Shown here in pieces: positions 6,427 through 7,991 of a stretch of 7,991 nt of DNA; within the stretch, counting starts at the first letter, position 1, and the number at the start of each line of letters is the position of its first letter. The notes under the pieces are model-generated. The model was not told the origin of the DNA. It saw only the letters and a list, made by a program, of their open reading frames with translations, and did not search any database. A program made the translations under genes and the position numbers. The stretch comes from Planctomycetota bacterium. GTDB taxonomy: Bacteria > Planctomycetota > Planctomycetia > Pirellulales > Thermoguttaceae. The DNA is taken from assembly GCA_023397045.1 (NCBI GenBank), contig JAEWUR010000029.1, forward strand, positions 1 to 7,991, read 5' to 3'.

Positions 6427-6471
6427 CGCGAGGGCGGCGGTGGGCGGATTCCATCGCCGCCCCGCGTTTTT
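6427..6471 (+). terminator. Terminator-like hairpin between V4R-like and desulfurase genes
   Basis: GGGCGGCG (6432-6439) pairs perfectly with CGCCGCCC (6455-6462). Flanking CGCG arms (6427-6430 and 6463-6466) extend the stem to 12 pairs with one bulged A, around a 15-base loop. Five T residues follow directly (6467-6471). It has the form of an intrinsic terminator, inside the cluster and only 23 bases before the next ATG. There is little room for a separate promoter after it, so partial readthrough or regulated attenuation is more likely than a full stop. Confidence 0.75.
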
Positions 6472-6494
6472 GCAGGGGGAGGTCATTCGTTTCA

Positions 6495-7634
6495 ATGATC
6501 TACCTGAACAACGCGGCAACGAGTTTTCCGAAACCGTCGCGCGTCGTCGAAGCGGTTCGGACGACGCTGGAACGGCCGCCCTATCACCATGCGCGAGCCG
6601 GATTCGAAAGCGGCGCGTGCGACGTGCTGGCCGACTGCCGCAGGTTGCTATGTCAACTGTTTCATGCCGAGGATCACCGCCGGATGGTCTTCACTTCCGG
6701 CGCGACGGAATCGCTCAATCTTGCCATTCGCGGCCTTCAGCTTGAAGGAAAGCATGTTGTTACAACGGCCATCGAACACAATTCGGTCCTTCGACCGCTG
6801 AAGACGTTGGAGCGGGATTCCGGCTTGGGCCTGACCATCGTCGATTGCGATGAGTTCGGATTTGTCGCGCCCGAGAATATCGCCAAGGCCATGCGAGGCG
6901 ACACCGCGGCGGTCATTGTCAACCATTGTTCGAACGTCACCGGGGTGGTCAACGAGATCGGCGCGATCGGCGACATCACAAGGAGAAGAGGGGTTTCGTT
7001 CATTGTCGATGCTTCGCAGAGCGCCGGCGTGTGGCCGATCGATGTTCGGGCGATGAACATCGACATCCTGGTTTTCACGGGCCATAAGTCGTTATACGGA
7101 ATGCAGGGGATTGGCGGGGCGTACATTGGCGAGAACATTCGATTGCGCCCGCTGATCGTCGGCGGCACCGGCGTTCGGAGCGACGATCTGTTTCAGCCCG
7201 AAGACATGCCCATGTATCTGGAGGCGGGCACACAGAACCTTCCGGGCATCGCCTCGCTGTGCCAAGGCGTCCAATTTGTTCTGGAAAAAGGGATCGACGT
7301 CCTACGGGAGCAGAAACAACGGGCGGTCGAGGAGATGCGAAGCCATCTTTCGCGGAAGAAGGGCGTTGCTCTTTATCCGAACGGTCGATGCGATCAAAAG
7401 ACGACGTTATTTTCGTTCAACGTTTCCGGCATGTCCCCGGAGGATGTGGGGTATATTTTGGAGCATTCGTTCGACATCATCGTTCGATCGGGATTGCATT
7501 GCGCCCCGTTGATCCACCGACATATCGGCACGTTTCCCGACGGCTCGGTTCGCGTGAGTCCGTCCTGTTTTACCACGGACGACGACATCGACGTCTTCGA
7601 TCTGGCAATTAACGAAATATGCGCGATGGGGTAA
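6495..7634 (+). CDS. Cysteine desulfurase family protein (class V aminotransferase)
   Basis: This 379-residue PLP enzyme begins MIYLNNAATSFPKP, the usual N-terminus of the NifS/SufS-like group often called the EF2568-type cysteine desulfurase family. Motifs in order: FTSGATESLNLA (66-77), TAIEHNSVLRP with H95 for PLP stacking (91-101), VDASQSAG with D172 (171-178), and TGHKSLYG with the PLP-binding lysine K198 (195-202). RSGLHCAPLIH (331-341) carries the catalytic cysteine C336. Such enzymes take sulfur (or selenium) from cysteine, giving alanine and an enzyme persulfide for Fe-S clusters, thiolation or cofactors. Length is normal and no key residue is missing. GGAGG (6478-6482) is 12 bases before the ATG, a rather long spacing. 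The frame is open further upstream, but that part overlaps the previous gene and is not homologous. No SufU/IscU scaffold is visible nearby. The physiological sulfur acceptor is unknown; the neighbouring proteins are candidates. Confidence 0.93.
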   Translation: MIYLNNAATSFPKPSRVVEAVRTTLERPPYHHARAGFESGACDVLADCRRLLCQLFHAEDHRRMVFTSGATESLNLAIRGLQLEGKHVVTTAIEHNSVLRPLKTLERDSGLGLTIVDCDEFGFVAPENIAKAMRGDTAAVIVNHCSNVTGVVNEIGAIGDITRRRGVSFIVDASQSAGVWPIDVRAMNIDILVFTGHKSLYGMQGIGGAYIGENIRLRPLIVGGTGVRSDDLFQPEDMPMYLEAGTQNLPGIASLCQGVQFVLEKGIDVLREQKQRAVEEMRSHLSRKKGVALYPNGRCDQKTTLFSFNVSGMSPEDVGYILEHSFDIIVRSGLHCAPLIHRHIGTFPDGSVRVSPSCFTTDDDIDVFDLAINEICAMG

Positions 7635-7640
7635 GGTCTC

Positions 7641-7940
7641 ATGAAGGTCGTTGACGTGAAGCATGTGGAAGACTGCTTTGACGGCTCTCTGATCAAGGAG
7701 TTGTTGCTCGATTCGGAGATTACGAAGGAACTGATCTTCGCGTTGGGGGAAGGCGGGACCGTTCAGTATTTCGGTCATTTTGCGAGGCCGTTCTTCAAGA
7801 TCCGCGTTGAAGGACTCTACGACCTGAAAGGCATCGAGGGGAGCCGGACCATGCGAGTTCACCTGAAGTCGCTCGATCGATTCACGATGGACGACATGAA
7901 GGTCCGGATTGAGACTCATTGCCAAGCGGCCGTTCAATAA
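7641..7940 (+). CDS. Small protein of unknown function (99 aa) following the desulfurase
   Basis: This is a 99-residue soluble protein starting 6 bases after the desulfurase stop. The likely ribosome binding site (GGTAAGG) overlaps that stop, so translation is probably coupled. It has an N-terminal DCFDGSLIKELLLD segment (11-24, C12), then GEGGTVQYFGHFARPFFKIR (36-55) with a run of aromatic residues, and GIEGSRTMRVHL (64-75). The compact aromatic/basic core suggests a small alpha/beta domain rather than a random frame. The second cysteine is C94, near the C-terminus. There is no signal peptide or membrane segment. I have only a vague sense that similar small proteins occur in other bacteria and cannot name a family. 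Its position suggests it serves the desulfurase, for example as an acceptor or adaptor, but that is inference. Confidence 0.75.
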   Translation: MKVVDVKHVEDCFDGSLIKELLLDSEITKELIFALGEGGTVQYFGHFARPFFKIRVEGLYDLKGIEGSRTMRVHLKSLDRFTMDDMKVRIETHCQAAVQ

Positions 7941-7966
7941 CAACTCGTGTTTTGCCGGCGGCGGGA

Positions 7967-7991
7967 GCCCTCACCCCCTGCCCCTCTCCCA
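7967..7991. repeat. Start of a C-rich dispersed repeat, cut by the window edge
   Basis: After the last stop codon, the C-rich tract built on CCCTCACCCCCTG and CCCCTCTCCCA resembles one arm of the palindromic intergenic repeats that many bacterial genomes carry, whose other arm would read GGGAGAGGGG beyond the edge. A shorter inverted repeat of related make-up, CTCCC-AGA-GGGAG, lies at 1270-1282. Only one arm is visible here, so the call is tentative. Confidence 0.4.

Noticed and set aside
5922..6494. Long upstream extension of the cysteine desulfurase frame
   Set aside because: It overlaps the 200-residue V4R-like gene in another frame, is arginine-rich with no family resemblance, and the desulfurase family begins at MIYLNNAATSF (6495).

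Overview
The window looks like chromosomal DNA of a planctomycete, probably near the Pirellulales. This is inferred from gene content: an array of bacterial leucine-rich repeats of the 'TDAGL' type, a secreted DUF4838 protein, and a Gfo/Idh/MocA oxidoreductase with a twin-arginine signal. That combination is typical of planctomycetes but is not proof. GC content is moderately high, and every gene I accept lies on the + strand.

Left part (1-4680). A leucine-rich-repeat protein, cut by the left edge, ends at 1076. A 246-base gap with small hairpins and a dispersed repeat (copy A) follows. Next come a secreted 605-residue DUF4838 protein (1323-3140) and, after a 133-base gap with a TATAAT-type promoter candidate, a 468-residue Tat-exported Gfo/Idh/MocA oxidoreductase (3274-4680). 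The last two look like part of exported carbohydrate metabolism. A strong intrinsic terminator (4725-4769), preceded by a perfect 8-bp hairpin, closes this unit.

Middle (4770-5076). About 300 bases without a convincing gene hold copy B of the dispersed repeat, which aligns without gaps over about 90 bases to copy A, and a run of nine C. Both copies lie ahead of a gene start.

Right part (5077-7940). Five tightly packed genes look like one operon: a 60-residue charged protein, two proteins that resemble divergent V4R (4-vinyl-reductase-like) ligand-binding domains (176 and 200 residues), a class V aminotransferase/cysteine desulfurase (379 residues) with its PLP lysine and catalytic cysteine intact, and a 99-residue protein of unknown function. 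Spacing is 11, 4, 86 and 6 bases. The 86-base gap contains a strong terminator-like hairpin with a T run, which would separate or attenuate expression of the desulfurase half. I know of no described system with this make-up. It is the best candidate here for something new: perhaps sulfur delivery to, or sensing of, a metal or small-molecule ligand. That role is inference only.

The window ends in a C-rich tract resembling the start of a common dispersed intergenic repeat.
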